A stretch of 14,522 nucleotides of DNA from Bacillota bacterium (GTDB lineage: Bacteria > Bacillota > Clostridia > Peptostreptococcales > Anaerovoracaceae): assembly GCA_017431395.1 (NCBI GenBank), contig JAFRLD010000074.1, positions 1 through 14,522 of the forward strand, given 5' to 3'. Position numbers and translations under genes: made by a program. The notes under the pieces were generated by a model. The model had not been told where the DNA came from. It ran no database searches and was given only the letters and a program-made list of their open reading frames with translations. Below, piece after piece: positions 6,544-14,050 of this stretch. The stretch's first letter is position 1, and every line of letters starts with the position of its first letter.

Positions 6544-9042
6544 CTAGAGACGGAATGTCTCATCCTCGTCATCGCGGGGCTCTACCTGCTTCTTGTTGCC
6601 CTTCACATATCTTTTGGAACGGCGCTGGCCGTTTGTCTGCTTCTGCTTCTTCTCTGCTGTCTCGGCTGCCTGCGCTGCTTCATCCTTAACTTCTGCGATC
6701 CTGGCTTCTGCCTCAGCTGCCTTCGCAGCATCGTCCGGGATCGCTTCCTCAGCTGCTGCCGGAAGCTCCTCTGCCTTCTCCCCGCTTGCCTGCAGTTTCT
6801 TCGCGGCTTTAGCGTCTTTCTTAGCCTGCTTCTGGGCAAGCTTCACCTGACGCTCATAAGTGGATACCTTAGCGGCTGTGCTGAACTCATAGTACAGCGG
6901 TGAGCATACGCAAATGGAGGAATAGGTACCGGCGAGGATACCGACCATCAGCGGCAGTATGAATACACGGATGGCATCGCCGGCCATGATCAGGAGCGGA
7001 ACCATGACGATGAGAGTGGTCGCGGAGGTCATCAATGATCTGCCTAAGGTCTGGGTGATCGATCGGTCGATGGTCTCTACGAGCGTTCCCCTCTTCATGT
7101 ATTTCAGGTTCTCTCTGATACGGTCGAAGATAACGATGGTATCGTTGATCGAGTAACCTACAACGGTCAGGATACCGGCGATAAACGGGTTATTAACAGT
7201 TACCTGGAAGATCGCATAGAACGAAACGACGATCAGTACGTCATGCAGTACACCGAGCAGCGCTGCTCCACCGAACCGCCACTGACGGAACCGGATCCGG
7301 ATATAGATCAGCATACATGCCGCTGCTATGACAAGTGCCAGGATCGCGTTGTTTCGAAGTTCTTTGCCTATAGAGCCGCCGAACAGTTCCTGAGCGACGA
7401 CGTCTTCATCGGTCGTCCCGAATTCTTCATTGATCGCGTCGATGACTTTCGCCCGCTCTTCATTCTCCATAGCGACCTTGGTACGGATAACGATCTCGGA
7501 ATTGTCCGCTCCGGAGTAGATGATGGTCGGCTCCAGATCGAATTCGCTGATCGCCTTCTCTACATCACTGATCTTGACCTGCTTGCCCATATCCATCTGG
7601 ATCATGGTACCTCCAGTGAAGTCGATACCGAAGTTCAGTCCGCGGATCACGCCGCATCCAAGACCGATGACCAGGATCACGCAGGAGATGATGTAGAAGA
7701 TCTTTCTCTTCTCGATGATCGGGATGAGCTTCCTAAGCTGCAGGAATGTAGTACCATCCTGCTTCATGCCGAAGAAGCCAAGCTTCGCTGTGGAACGGCT
7801 CTGTGCGAACAGGCCGACGTACAGCTGTGTGATGATGACCGCCGTGAAGATACTGACGATGATACCAACCATGAAGGTGAAGGCAAATCCCTTGACCGAG
7901 CTGGTACCTACCTCGTACAGGATGACGGCCGCGATCAGTGTGGTGACCTGAGAGTCGATGATCGAGGTCAAAGCACGCTTGTATCCGGTCTCTGCTGCGA
8001 CGCGTATACTTCGCCCTGCGGATAATTCTTCTCTGATACGCGAGAATATGATGACGTTGGCGTCTACCGCCATACCGACGGCTACAATGATACCTGCGAT
8101 TCCCGGCAGGGTCAGGGTCACGCCCATGAGGGACATGATGTTCAGTACGATGACCACATAGAACAGGAGCGCCAGGTCAGCCGCGATACCAAGGCCTCTG
8201 TAGGCGATCAGCATCAGGAGCAGGATCAGTCCGAGACCGATCATACCTGCGTAAACGCTCATTTCGAGTGCGTTATATCCGATCTGTGCAGACTGGACAG
8301 AGGATGTGACCTCGGTCAGTGTGATCGGAAGGCTGCCGCCTCGAATGAGGGCAGCCAGGTTGCTGGCTTCTTCCTGTGTGAAATCACCGGTGATGCTGCA
8401 GCTTCCGCCTGCGATCGGTTCATTGACGTGAGGCGCTGAGATGATCTCGTTATCGAGAACGATAGCGATGGCACCGCCGTCCACACCCTGGATCGCAGAG
8501 GTGACCTCACCGTTATATGCTTTCTTGGTGGCTTCATAGAATGCGTCAGCGCCGCTGGAATCAAATTTCAGGTTGACGGCATAGCTGGTGGACTTATCGT
8601 CCTGCCCTGCCTGTGCGTCCTTGACGCTGCTTCCATCCAGTACCAGTGTTCCATCCGCCAGGATGAACTGCAGCTGTGCAGTCTTACCGATCTGCTGGAT
8701 GGCTTCCTCGGCATTGGTGGCACCAGGCAGCTCGACACGGATCCGGTTCTCACCTTCGATGGTGACCGTCGGCTCCGAAAGACCCAGCTCGTTGACACGG
8801 TTCTCGATGACGGCCTGCGTCTGTTCCATGACCGTCCGCTTGTCTTCCTCGGTGCTGTACTTGGCCAGATCCTTCGCGTCCGCTTCCAGAACGACGTAGA
8901 CACCGCCCTTGATATCAAGGCCGAGGCCCATTCTGTCTTTTATCGGTGTCAAAGGGCCAATGCCTTTTACTGTAACGACCCAACCGAATGCGATGATTAT
9001 GATAAAGATAATCGCCAGCACTCTTCTCACGTTATAACTCAT
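6544..9042 (-). CDS. secDF: Fused protein translocase subunit SecDF
   Basis: This 832-residue SecD-SecF fusion uses the proton motive force to help pull proteins out of the SecYEG channel. The SecD half has TM1 (8-25), the conserved GLDIKGG (41-47), a large extracellular P1 domain (about 55-250), five more TM helices and GMAVDANVIIFSRIREEL (323-340). The SecF half begins near 445 with its own TM, FGIDFTGGT (471-479), a second external domain and GYSINDTIVIFDRIREN (629-645). The junction at about 410-445 is short and cytoplasmic. A tail at 728-832 is rich in Lys, Ala and Glu, with basic patches at 733-749 and 799-818, longer than in many SecDF proteins. GGAGG lies 5 nt before the ATG. It is the first gene of the operon, with its own promoter at 9095-9123. 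Confidence 0.97.
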   Translation of the reverse strand: MSYNVRRVLAIIFIIIIAFGWVVTVKGIGPLTPIKDRMGLGLDIKGGVYVVLEADAKDLAKYSTEEDKRTVMEQTQAVIENRVNELGLSEPTVTIEGENRIRVELPGATNAEEAIQQIGKTAQLQFILADGTLVLDGSSVKDAQAGQDDKSTSYAVNLKFDSSGADAFYEATKKAYNGEVTSAIQGVDGGAIAIVLDNEIISAPHVNEPIAGGSCSITGDFTQEEASNLAALIRGGSLPITLTEVTSSVQSAQIGYNALEMSVYAGMIGLGLILLLMLIAYRGLGIAADLALLFYVVIVLNIMSLMGVTLTLPGIAGIIVAVGMAVDANVIIFSRIREELSAGRSIRVAAETGYKRALTSIIDSQVTTLIAAVILYEVGTSSVKGFAFTFMVGIIVSIFTAVIITQLYVGLFAQSRSTAKLGFFGMKQDGTTFLQLRKLIPIIEKRKIFYIISCVILVIGLGCGVIRGLNFGIDFTGGTMIQMDMGKQVKISDVEKAISEFDLEPTIIYSGADNSEIVIRTKVAMENEERAKVIDAINEEFGTTDEDVVAQELFGGSIGKELRNNAILALVIAAACMLIYIRIRFRQWRFGGAALLGVLHDVLIVVSFYAIFQVTVNNPFIAGILTVVGYSINDTIVIFDRIRENLKYMKRGTLVETIDRSITQTLGRSLMTSATTLIVMVPLLIMAGDAIRVFILPLMVGILAGTYSSICVCSPLYYEFSTAAKVSTYERQVKLAQKQAKKDAKAAKKLQASGEKAEELPAAAEEAIPDDAAKAAEAEARIAEVKDEAAQAAETAEKKQKQTNGQRRSKRYVKGNKKQVEPRDDEDETFRL

Positions 9043-9081
9043 ATAATCCTCCAGCTAAAAATTATTTCGTATTCTCAACAG

Positions 9082-9101
9082 AATAGTACATTCTATTGTA
9101 C
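9082..9101. repeat. Overlapping small inverted repeats at the secDF -10 box
   Basis: AATAG (9082-9086) pairs with CTATT (9093-9097), and GTACA (9086-9090) pairs with TGTAC (9097-9101). The second repeat includes the -10 hexamer. The pair could be a repressor site or a leader hairpin, or simply AT-rich symmetry; nothing else in the window identifies a regulator. Confidence 0.35.
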
Positions 9102-9123
9102 ATCGTTTCAGACCTTCATACAA
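9095..9123 (-). promoter_or_regulatory. SigmaA-type promoter of the secDF-rel-dtd-MBL-hemZ-hisS operon
   Basis: On the minus strand, TTGTAT (9123-9118) and TACAAT (9100-9095) are separated by exactly 17 nt. It lies just after the yajC terminator and about 50 nt before the secDF start, and no other good promoter is seen in the operon below it. Confidence 0.75.
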
Positions 9124-9131
9124 GTAAAAAT

Positions 9132-9162
9132 AAAAGAAGAAATGGTCCACATTTCTTCTTTT
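9132..9162 (-). terminator. Intrinsic terminator after yajC
   Basis: A perfect 13-bp stem, AAAAGAAGAAATG (9132-9144) with its complement at 9150-9162, surrounds a 5-nt loop. On the minus strand it runs into TTTTATTTTTAC, a good U-tract. It lies 46 nt beyond the yajC stop. The A-rich arm also gives T residues on the plus strand, but no plus-strand gene would need it. Confidence 0.88.
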
Positions 9163-9208
9163 GAAACAATTTCTCTGTACTTTTGACGAGATGAAATAAG
9201 TATGGGAG

Positions 9209-9739
9209 TTAAGCCTCCTCGGATGGAGCTTCCGCAGCTTCGCTGACAGTCTCCGCGATCTCCTCTGCCGGAGCTTCTTCGACTGCCGGTGCCGCTTCTT
9301 CGACTGCTTCCTCTACTACTTCTGCCGCTTCTTCTTTCACTTCTACGACCGGCTCTTCTTCGACGACCGGAGCAGCTTTCTTCATTCTCTTCGGCTTGGA
9401 TTTCTTAACTTCCTTCTCTTCGGCGTCGCCCATTTCCTCATAATCGTCTGCAGTAGCCTTATTATGATTCTTACCTTCTTTGACGACCTTGGAGATCGAC
9501 CATCTCATCATTTCCATGCGGACCTTGTCTGCGCCGACCTGAAGAACGATCGTTTCATCCTTCGTCTTCACGATCTTGCCGCAGATACCGCCGATCGTGA
9601 CGATCTCATCTCCTACCTGAACACTGTTTCTCATCGCTGTAGTTTCCTTCTCCCGCTTCTTCTGAGGCCGGATCATCAGGAAATACATGATCACGATCAG
9701 CAGTATCAGAGGTATAATTGTCATCATTGTTCCACTCAT
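9209..9739 (-). CDS. yajC: Preprotein translocase subunit YajC with long acidic tail
   Basis: This is a 176-residue YajC, a small membrane accessory of the SecDF complex. There is one N-terminal TM (residues about 6-22) followed by the family hallmark RPQKKREKE and then VQVGDEIVTIGGICGKIV, the conserved soluble YajC domain. The usual length is 85-115 residues. Here a tail from about residue 90 adds Lys-rich and then very Glu/Ala/Val-rich low-complexity sequence, almost without large hydrophobics. GGGAGG lies 8 nt before the ATG. It starts 30 nt after tRNA-Leu without an obvious promoter of its own and ends before a strong terminator. A tRNA-yajC transcript is therefore likely, separate from secDF. 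The identity is firm; the tail's role is unknown. Confidence 0.94.
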   Translation of the reverse strand: MSGTMMTIIPLILLIVIMYFLMIRPQKKREKETTAMRNSVQVGDEIVTIGGICGKIVKTKDETIVLQVGADKVRMEMMRWSISKVVKEGKNHNKATADDYEEMGDAEEKEVKKSKPKRMKKAAPVVEEEPVVEVKEEAAEVVEEAVEEAAPAVEEAPAEEIAETVSEAAEAPSEEA

Positions 9740-9769
9740 TACGAAATCCTCCCATTAATTACAATGAAC

Positions 9770-9856
9770 TGGTGCCGGCAGTGGGGGTCGAACCCACACG
9801 GTGTTGCCACCACGGGATTTTGAATCCCGCACGTCTGCCAATTCCATCATGCCGGC
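9770..9856 (-). tRNA. tRNA-Leu(CAA)
   Basis: An 87-nt class II tRNA is read on the minus strand, with CCA encoded at its 3' end. The acceptor stem GCCGGCA/TGCCGGC pairs perfectly (9850-9856 with 9774-9780) and A is the discriminator base. The anticodon stem CGGGA/TCCCG holds the loop TTCAAAA, giving anticodon CAA at 9822-9820, which reads UUG. The long variable arm GGTG-GCAA-CACC and the T arm GTGGG-TTCGACC-CCCAC are canonical for leucine tRNA. It lies 20 nt after the RND stop and 30 nt before yajC. Confidence 0.97.
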
Positions 9857-9867
9857 ACGACCTCATA

Positions 9868-9896
9868 AGTATATCATTATACAGTTACTATTTCAA
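9868..9896 (-). promoter_or_regulatory. Promoter of tRNA-Leu (and probably yajC), inside the RND gene end
   Basis: TTGAAA (9896-9891) and TATACT (9873-9868) on the minus strand are 17 nt apart. The -35 box and part of the spacer lie within the last RND codons, and the -10 is 11 nt from the mature tRNA 5' end, as expected for a tRNA promoter. A second TATAAT in the spacer lacks a matching -35 box. Confidence 0.75.
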
Positions 9897-12800
9897 GTTC
9901 TTCGTCCTTGATTTTCTCCATATGTTTACGACCGATCAGACGATACATGACCGGGATCACCATGAGCGTAGTGGCGGTAGCATAGATCAGTCCGCCGATG
10001 CATACGATCGCGACCGGCTGCACCATTTCGGCGCCGTTTCCGATCCCGAGAGCCAGCGGGACAAGACCGAGGATCGTCGTCGCCGCGGTCATGATAACCG
10101 GCCGCATACGTACGGATCCGGCATTGATGATCGCCTCTTCAAGCTCCTGCCCCTCCAGGCGGAACCGGTTGATACAGTCTACGAGGACGATGGCGTTGTT
10201 GACGACGATACCCATCAGCATGACGAAGCCCATCATACCGACGACGCTCAGGACCTGGCCGGTAAGAAGGAGTGCAGCCATACCGCCTGTGAATGCCAGC
10301 GGGATCGTGAAGATGACGATCAGCGGGGACCGGAGCGACTGGAACTGGGCGACCATGATCAGGTAGACCAGCGCGAATCCGACGAGCAGCATCAGGAGCA
10401 TCTGCCGCATGGCGTGCATGATCTCCTCGTTCTGTCCGCCGTAATCCACTTCGACGCCTTTTTTGACCAGATTCTCCTCTTCGATCATCTTGCGGATCTG
10501 TGAGGTGACTTTCGTGATGTTATATCCGTCCCTGACTCCGGCTGTGACCGTCGTGCTCCTCCGCTGTCCGCTGTGCGCGATCTCACTGAGGGATGCATCC
10601 TCGGTGATGAGGGCGATACTCGACAGGCTCACCTTCTCCCGGGTGCCATCCTTCTGGTCGACGGTCAGCTTCATGTTCTCGAGCTGTTTTCTCGTGAATC
10701 CGGATGTATAGTTCTCGATGCTGACATCTATGTTCGTGCCGGTCTGCTTCAGGGTCGTGGCCGTTTTCTCCTTCTGGAGCTTAGCCGCGATCTGCTGGTA
10801 GACCTGTCCGACCGTCAGCCCTTCCCTCATCGCTTCGTTTTTATCGACTGTGACGTGGATCTCTTCCGTCCGGTTCTCAGTGATATCAGAAACGTCTTCG
10901 ACCTGTTTCATTTCGCGCATCCTGCTTTCGACCGCCTCAGTGGACTCACGCAGGTCATCAAGGTCATCGGAATACAGGGTGATCCCGATGTCTGAACCAC
11001 CCATATATGCGGTCATGTCCATATCGGCAGAGGTCTCGATCTCAAGATCGTATTTCTTCTCGAACTTGCGCAGGACCTTGACGACCTTGTCCGCGTTCTC
11101 GGTCTTCGACTGATCCAGGACGATATACATGGAGATATTGCTCACATCGTCCTCTACAGCGGACATCCCCATGACCCCGAGGGTGTCGGTGGCCAGCATG
11201 GCCCCTGCCGTCTCCACCCCGTCGATCTTGCGGACGGTATCCATGATCTCATCACTGATGGCCGCATTCTGCTCGAGCGTATTATCCTCCGGCATGGTGA
11301 TATCCGCCGAGATCTGCGGCGTCGACATGGAAGGCATGTATTCGAAGCCCTTGGTGAGCAGGAGCCCCGCGGATCCAAACAGCAGTACGACCGCCCCGAT
11401 GAGGACCCATTTCTTGTGGTGCATGCTCCATTCGGCGATGGAACGGTATTTCCGTACGACCCTGCCGTTCTGACCGAGGAAGGTCTTCTTAGGCTTGCGC
11501 ACCAGCAGCCCCTTCGCCATGGCAGGCGCCAGCGTAAGTGCGATCAAAAGGCTGGCCAGCAGTGAATACGTTACCGTGAGCGCCAGATCCATGAAGACAT
11601 CCTTCGTCATACCATCGACGAAGATGATCGGAACGAATACGCATATGGTTGTCAGTGTCGATGCGGTGATGGCCCCGGCCACCTGCACGGCACCGGAAAC
11701 TGCCGCCTGCGTGATGCTGTATCCGAGGCTTCGCAGACGATAGATGTTCTCGATGACGACGATGGAGTTATCAACGAGCATACCAACGCCGATGGCAAGG
11801 CCGGACAGCGAGATCATGTTCAGAGTGACCCCGGAGAAATACATCAGCGCGAGCGCGAAGACCACACTGACCGGGATGCTGATGGCTGTGATCAGGGTCG
11901 GCCGGATATCCCGCAGGAAGAACAGCAGGATCAGGATCGCCAGAACCGCGCCAAGCAGAAGGTTGCGCAGAACGGAATTGATGACGATATGGATGTATTC
12001 ACCCTGGTTCATCAAGGCTGTGAAATGGAGTCCGTCGTATTTCTTTTCGAGGGACTCGAACTTATCGAGAACGTTGTCCGCTACCGTCGCGGTCGCATAG
12101 GTGGACTGCTTGGTGAAGCTCAGAAGAACGCCGTTCTCCCCGTTGATCCGGGCATAGGTCTCATCATCTTCGGATGCCGGAACGACGGTTCCAATGTCTC
12201 TGACCCGGATCGGATCGACCCCGTCGAGGTCAAGATCGAACAGGATCAGATTCTCCATCTCCGCCTTATCAGCGATCCGGTCTCCAACGCTGACCAGGAT
12301 CTCGTTTTCACCGTCGGTCACGTAACCGGCCGGCATGCTGAAGTTCTGTGCTTCCAGAATAGCGGATACGTTCTCCATCGTGATGATGGTATTAAGGTCA
12401 GCTCCCGCCAGGGCCGCGTCCCTGGTGTTCTCTATCTCTTTCAGCGTATTCTTTAACTGGCCGATGGTGGTCTCCATGCTCGCCTTACCGGCGGAGATGT
12501 CCGCATAGCCATCGCTCAGCTGGTACATTTTGACCTGTTTCTGGCCCTTCTCGATCTGCTTGATGTATCTTTCGATCCGTTTGATCCCCTTATCGAGCTG
12601 TTTCGTATCAGGCTTCGCCCTCTTGACTTTCTCAATGGCCTCTTCCAGTTCCTCCATGCTATTAAAGCCGGCCGCGTTCAGGATCATAAGCTGGACGGCC
12701 TCCCCCTGGGGTTCTGCGGCTTTGACCTGATCCATGACCGCCTGAAGCTGTGCGAGCTGCTTCTGCTGCTCCGCCTTGAAGATCGCGATCACCGTCGCCC

Positions 12801-13587
12801 GGTCAGCGGAGAGCTCGGCTTTCTGGGCCAGAAGCTTCGCTTTAGCATCTGCCGCTTCTTCCATCTGCTTCTGGATCTCTTCCAGGTCTTCCTGGGTATT
12901 GGAGAGGTCAGACTCGGCATTCTTGATCTTTTTGATGCCGCTGCGGACCTCGCTCTTGCCATCATCGATCTCAGCATTGATGGCGTCTTTTACCTGATCG
13001 TTAAGGGCCTTGATCCGGTCTTTGTCCAGTATGATCTGGAGCCCGTCATCGATCATCCCCATGGCGTTCACGGAGGCAACGCCTTCGGTCCCTTCGAGCG
13101 GTGTCAGAAGATCGTCCCGGGTCAGCGTCGAAACCTCGGCCGCATCCATATCCTTATGGGAGACCGCAGCAACGACGACCGGCATCATGTCCATATTGAT
13201 CTTCATGACAACAGGACTCGCCGCCGATTCCGGCAGCTGGTCTTTGATCTGATCCACCTTGTCCCGGATATCGACGGATATAGCGTCCATATTCACATCG
13301 TCAGTAAATACAAGGGAAATATAAGAATAGTTGTCCGCCGAAACGGAGTTCAGTTCATCTACATTAGGAAGTGTAGCGAGCTGCTGTTCCATCGGCTGGG
13401 TGATCTCGACCTCAGCCTCCTCCGCGCTCGCCCCCGGATCCGCCGTCAGCACGATGACGACCGGGGCATTCAGGCTCGGGAACAGGTCCGGTGTCATCTT
13501 ATACAGAGAAACCCCACCAAAAATAAGGACGATCGCGACCGCCACAAAAATCGTAAAAGGTTTTCTGACACTGAACTTGGAGAGCAT
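9877..13587 (-). CDS. RND-family efflux permease with coiled-coil insertion
   Basis: This 1236-residue AcrB/HAE1-like inner membrane transporter exports drugs, lipids or other amphiphiles using proton flow. Numbering is from the chosen ATG. TM1 is at about 7-29. The first periplasmic-type porter domain follows, then TM2-6 (about 535-690) with LVDNSIVVIENIY at about 604-616. Here AcrB's Asp-Asp pair is Asp-Asn. TM7 lies at about 727-744, then the second porter domain and TM8-12 near the end. Between the porter strand ending DKDRIKAL and AILEAQNFSMPAGY lies an extra stretch at about 196-400, rich in Lys/Glu/Gln heptads and predicted coiled coil. AcrB has about 1050 residues; the insertion accounts for the excess. 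ATG at 13587 with GAGGG 5 nt upstream is preferred over GTG at 13599. No adaptor or outer-membrane gene is adjacent. The substrate is unknown. Confidence 0.9.
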   Translation of the reverse strand: MLSKFSVRKPFTIFVAVAIVLIFGGVSLYKMTPDLFPSLNAPVVIVLTADPGASAEEAEVEITQPMEQQLATLPNVDELNSVSADNYSYISLVFTDDVNMDAISVDIRDKVDQIKDQLPESAASPVVMKINMDMMPVVVAAVSHKDMDAAEVSTLTRDDLLTPLEGTEGVASVNAMGMIDDGLQIILDKDRIKALNDQVKDAINAEIDDGKSEVRSGIKKIKNAESDLSNTQEDLEEIQKQMEEAADAKAKLLAQKAELSADRATVIAIFKAEQQKQLAQLQAVMDQVKAAEPQGEAVQLMILNAAGFNSMEELEEAIEKVKRAKPDTKQLDKGIKRIERYIKQIEKGQKQVKMYQLSDGYADISAGKASMETTIGQLKNTLKEIENTRDAALAGADLNTIITMENVSAILEAQNFSMPAGYVTDGENEILVSVGDRIADKAEMENLILFDLDLDGVDPIRVRDIGTVVPASEDDETYARINGENGVLLSFTKQSTYATATVADNVLDKFESLEKKYDGLHFTALMNQGEYIHIVINSVLRNLLLGAVLAILILLFFLRDIRPTLITAISIPVSVVFALALMYFSGVTLNMISLSGLAIGVGMLVDNSIVVIENIYRLRSLGYSITQAAVSGAVQVAGAITASTLTTICVFVPIIFVDGMTKDVFMDLALTVTYSLLASLLIALTLAPAMAKGLLVRKPKKTFLGQNGRVVRKYRSIAEWSMHHKKWVLIGAVVLLFGSAGLLLTKGFEYMPSMSTPQISADITMPEDNTLEQNAAISDEIMDTVRKIDGVETAGAMLATDTLGVMGMSAVEDDVSNISMYIVLDQSKTENADKVVKVLRKFEKKYDLEIETSADMDMTAYMGGSDIGITLYSDDLDDLRESTEAVESRMREMKQVEDVSDITENRTEEIHVTVDKNEAMREGLTVGQVYQQIAAKLQKEKTATTLKQTGTNIDVSIENYTSGFTRKQLENMKLTVDQKDGTREKVSLSSIALITEDASLSEIAHSGQRRSTTVTAGVRDGYNITKVTSQIRKMIEEENLVKKGVEVDYGGQNEEIMHAMRQMLLMLLVGFALVYLIMVAQFQSLRSPLIVIFTIPLAFTGGMAALLLTGQVLSVVGMMGFVMLMGIVVNNAIVLVDCINRFRLEGQELEEAIINAGSVRMRPVIMTAATTILGLVPLALGIGNGAEMVQPVAIVCIGGLIYATATTLMVIPVMYRLIGRKHMEKIKDEELEIVTV

Positions 13588-13621
13588 GTTCTCCCTCACC
13601 CTTTCGAAGCCTCATTTCGAT

Positions 13622-13644
13622 GGCTGGCTCCTGAGCGAGCCGCC
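13622..13644 (-). other. Small hairpin in the 5' leader of the RND mRNA
   Basis: GGCTGGCTC and GAGCCGCC pair with one bulged base around CTGAGC. It lies just downstream of the promoter, within the predicted leader. Its role is unknown; it could stabilise the message or be incidental. Confidence 0.4.
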
Positions 13645-13653
13645 GTAGAAGAT

Positions 13654-13682
13654 ATTATACGTTTAAAGCCATTTTTTTGCAA
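13654..13682 (-). promoter_or_regulatory. Strong sigmaA-type promoter of the RND gene
   Basis: TTGCAA (13682-13677) and a perfect TATAAT (13659-13654) on the minus strand are 17 nt apart, about 65 nt before the RND start. Just upstream, CAGGT (13701-13705) and ACCTG (13715-13719) form a spaced inverted repeat that could bind a regulator, but no regulator gene is visible. Confidence 0.85.
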
Positions 13683-13791
13683 TAGCCAAAGGCTGGTCAA
13701 CAGGTCGATGTAACACCTGAAGGCATATAACAGGATCTGTCACAGGGCTTTTGGGTCCAGATTCTTTTAGGCTGCGAGTGGGGGCAGTGCC

Positions 13792-13808
13792 CTCGCTCAG
13801 TCCTCGTC
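13792..13808 (-). repeat. Copy 2 of the 17-nt motif (inverted relative to 481-497)
   Basis: The minus strand reads GACGAGGACTGAGCGAG, differing from 481-497 by two transitions. The 11-nt string CGGTTCGCCTG follows at 13835-13845 on the plus strand. This is evidence for a dispersed intergenic repeat in this genome. Confidence 0.5.
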
Positions 13809-13842
13809 GCGGTCAGCTTCATCCTCCTCCCTCACGGTTCGC

Positions 13843-13878
13843 CTGGAAGTTCGTCGGAACCACCCGACGAACTTCCAG
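13843..13878. repeat. Perfect 15-bp inverted repeat, 6-nt loop
   Basis: CTGGAAGTTCGTCGG (13843-13857) is exactly complementary to 13864-13878 around AACCAC. No T-tract follows on either strand, so a terminator role is weak. It may be the remains of a palindromic intergenic repeat or another mobile element. Confidence 0.8.
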
Positions 13879-13922
13879 CGGCTCCTTCGTTCGTGTCGTC
13901 GGTGAATCTGATCCGCTCCTAC

Positions 13923-13928
13923 TACAAT
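13923..13928 (+). promoter_or_regulatory. Left-end -10 box, half of the circle-junction promoter
   Basis: TACAAT lies 2 nt inside the left core. The six bases 17 nt upstream in the flank (CGGTGA) do not resemble a -35 box. With the right end joined at CT, TTGACT falls exactly 17 nt upstream. Confidence 0.75.
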
Positions 13929-14017
13929 CTATTTGTGGTAGTACTCCAACATCCAGTTGGTGTGTTATCCATCTCATTGCTTAAGCTGTTAGAATGAGTG
14001 TGGCAATCGGTCTGGCT

Positions 14018-14027
14018 ATCCGCTCCT
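14018..14027 (+). other. Left target guide of the predicted bridge RNA
   Basis: ATCCGCTCCT is identical to the left flank plus core at 13911-13920. In the IS621 model the left target guide pairs with the bottom strand of the left target including the core, so identity to the top strand is expected. Confidence 0.8.
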
Positions 14028-14042
14028 GGTACTTCGCGTCCG

Positions 14043-14050
14043 TTCCGCAG
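14043..14050 (+). other. Right target guide of the predicted bridge RNA
   Basis: TTCCGCAG is the exact complement of core plus right flank, CTGCGGAA at 14414-14421. It lies on the opposite side of the same internal loop as the left guide, 15 nt downstream of it, as the two-strand guide model requires. Confidence 0.8.

Larger units (their letters stand above)
13683..13918. other. Non-coding GC-rich region upstream of the RND promoter
   Basis: I see no gene here. An open frame at 13751-13984 on the plus strand has a TTG start, low-complexity Arg/Ser/Pro content and no ribosome binding site. Contents worth naming are a spaced inverted repeat at 13701-13719, a GCGAG...CTCGC hairpin around GGGGCAGTGCC (13775-13796), the 17-nt shared motif (13792-13808) and a perfect 15-bp hairpin (13843-13878). 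Base composition differs from the neighbouring coding DNA, in keeping with repeat material. Confidence 0.6.

Noticed and set aside
7243..8025. 260-codon plus-strand open frame opposite secDF
   Set aside because: It is extremely Asp-rich, as expected for the reverse frame of a membrane protein gene with GAT/ATC codons; no start signal.
13588..13599. GTG start four codons upstream for the RND permease
   Set aside because: ATG at 13587 has GAGGG at a 5-nt spacing and gives the usual family start MLSKFSVRKP; the GTG lies in that ribosome binding site.
13751..13984. 77-codon open frame on the plus strand upstream of the RND gene
   Set aside because: It has a TTG start without a ribosome binding site, Arg/Ser/Pro-rich low-quality protein, runs across the perfect hairpin and into the IS110 left end, and resembles nothing I know.
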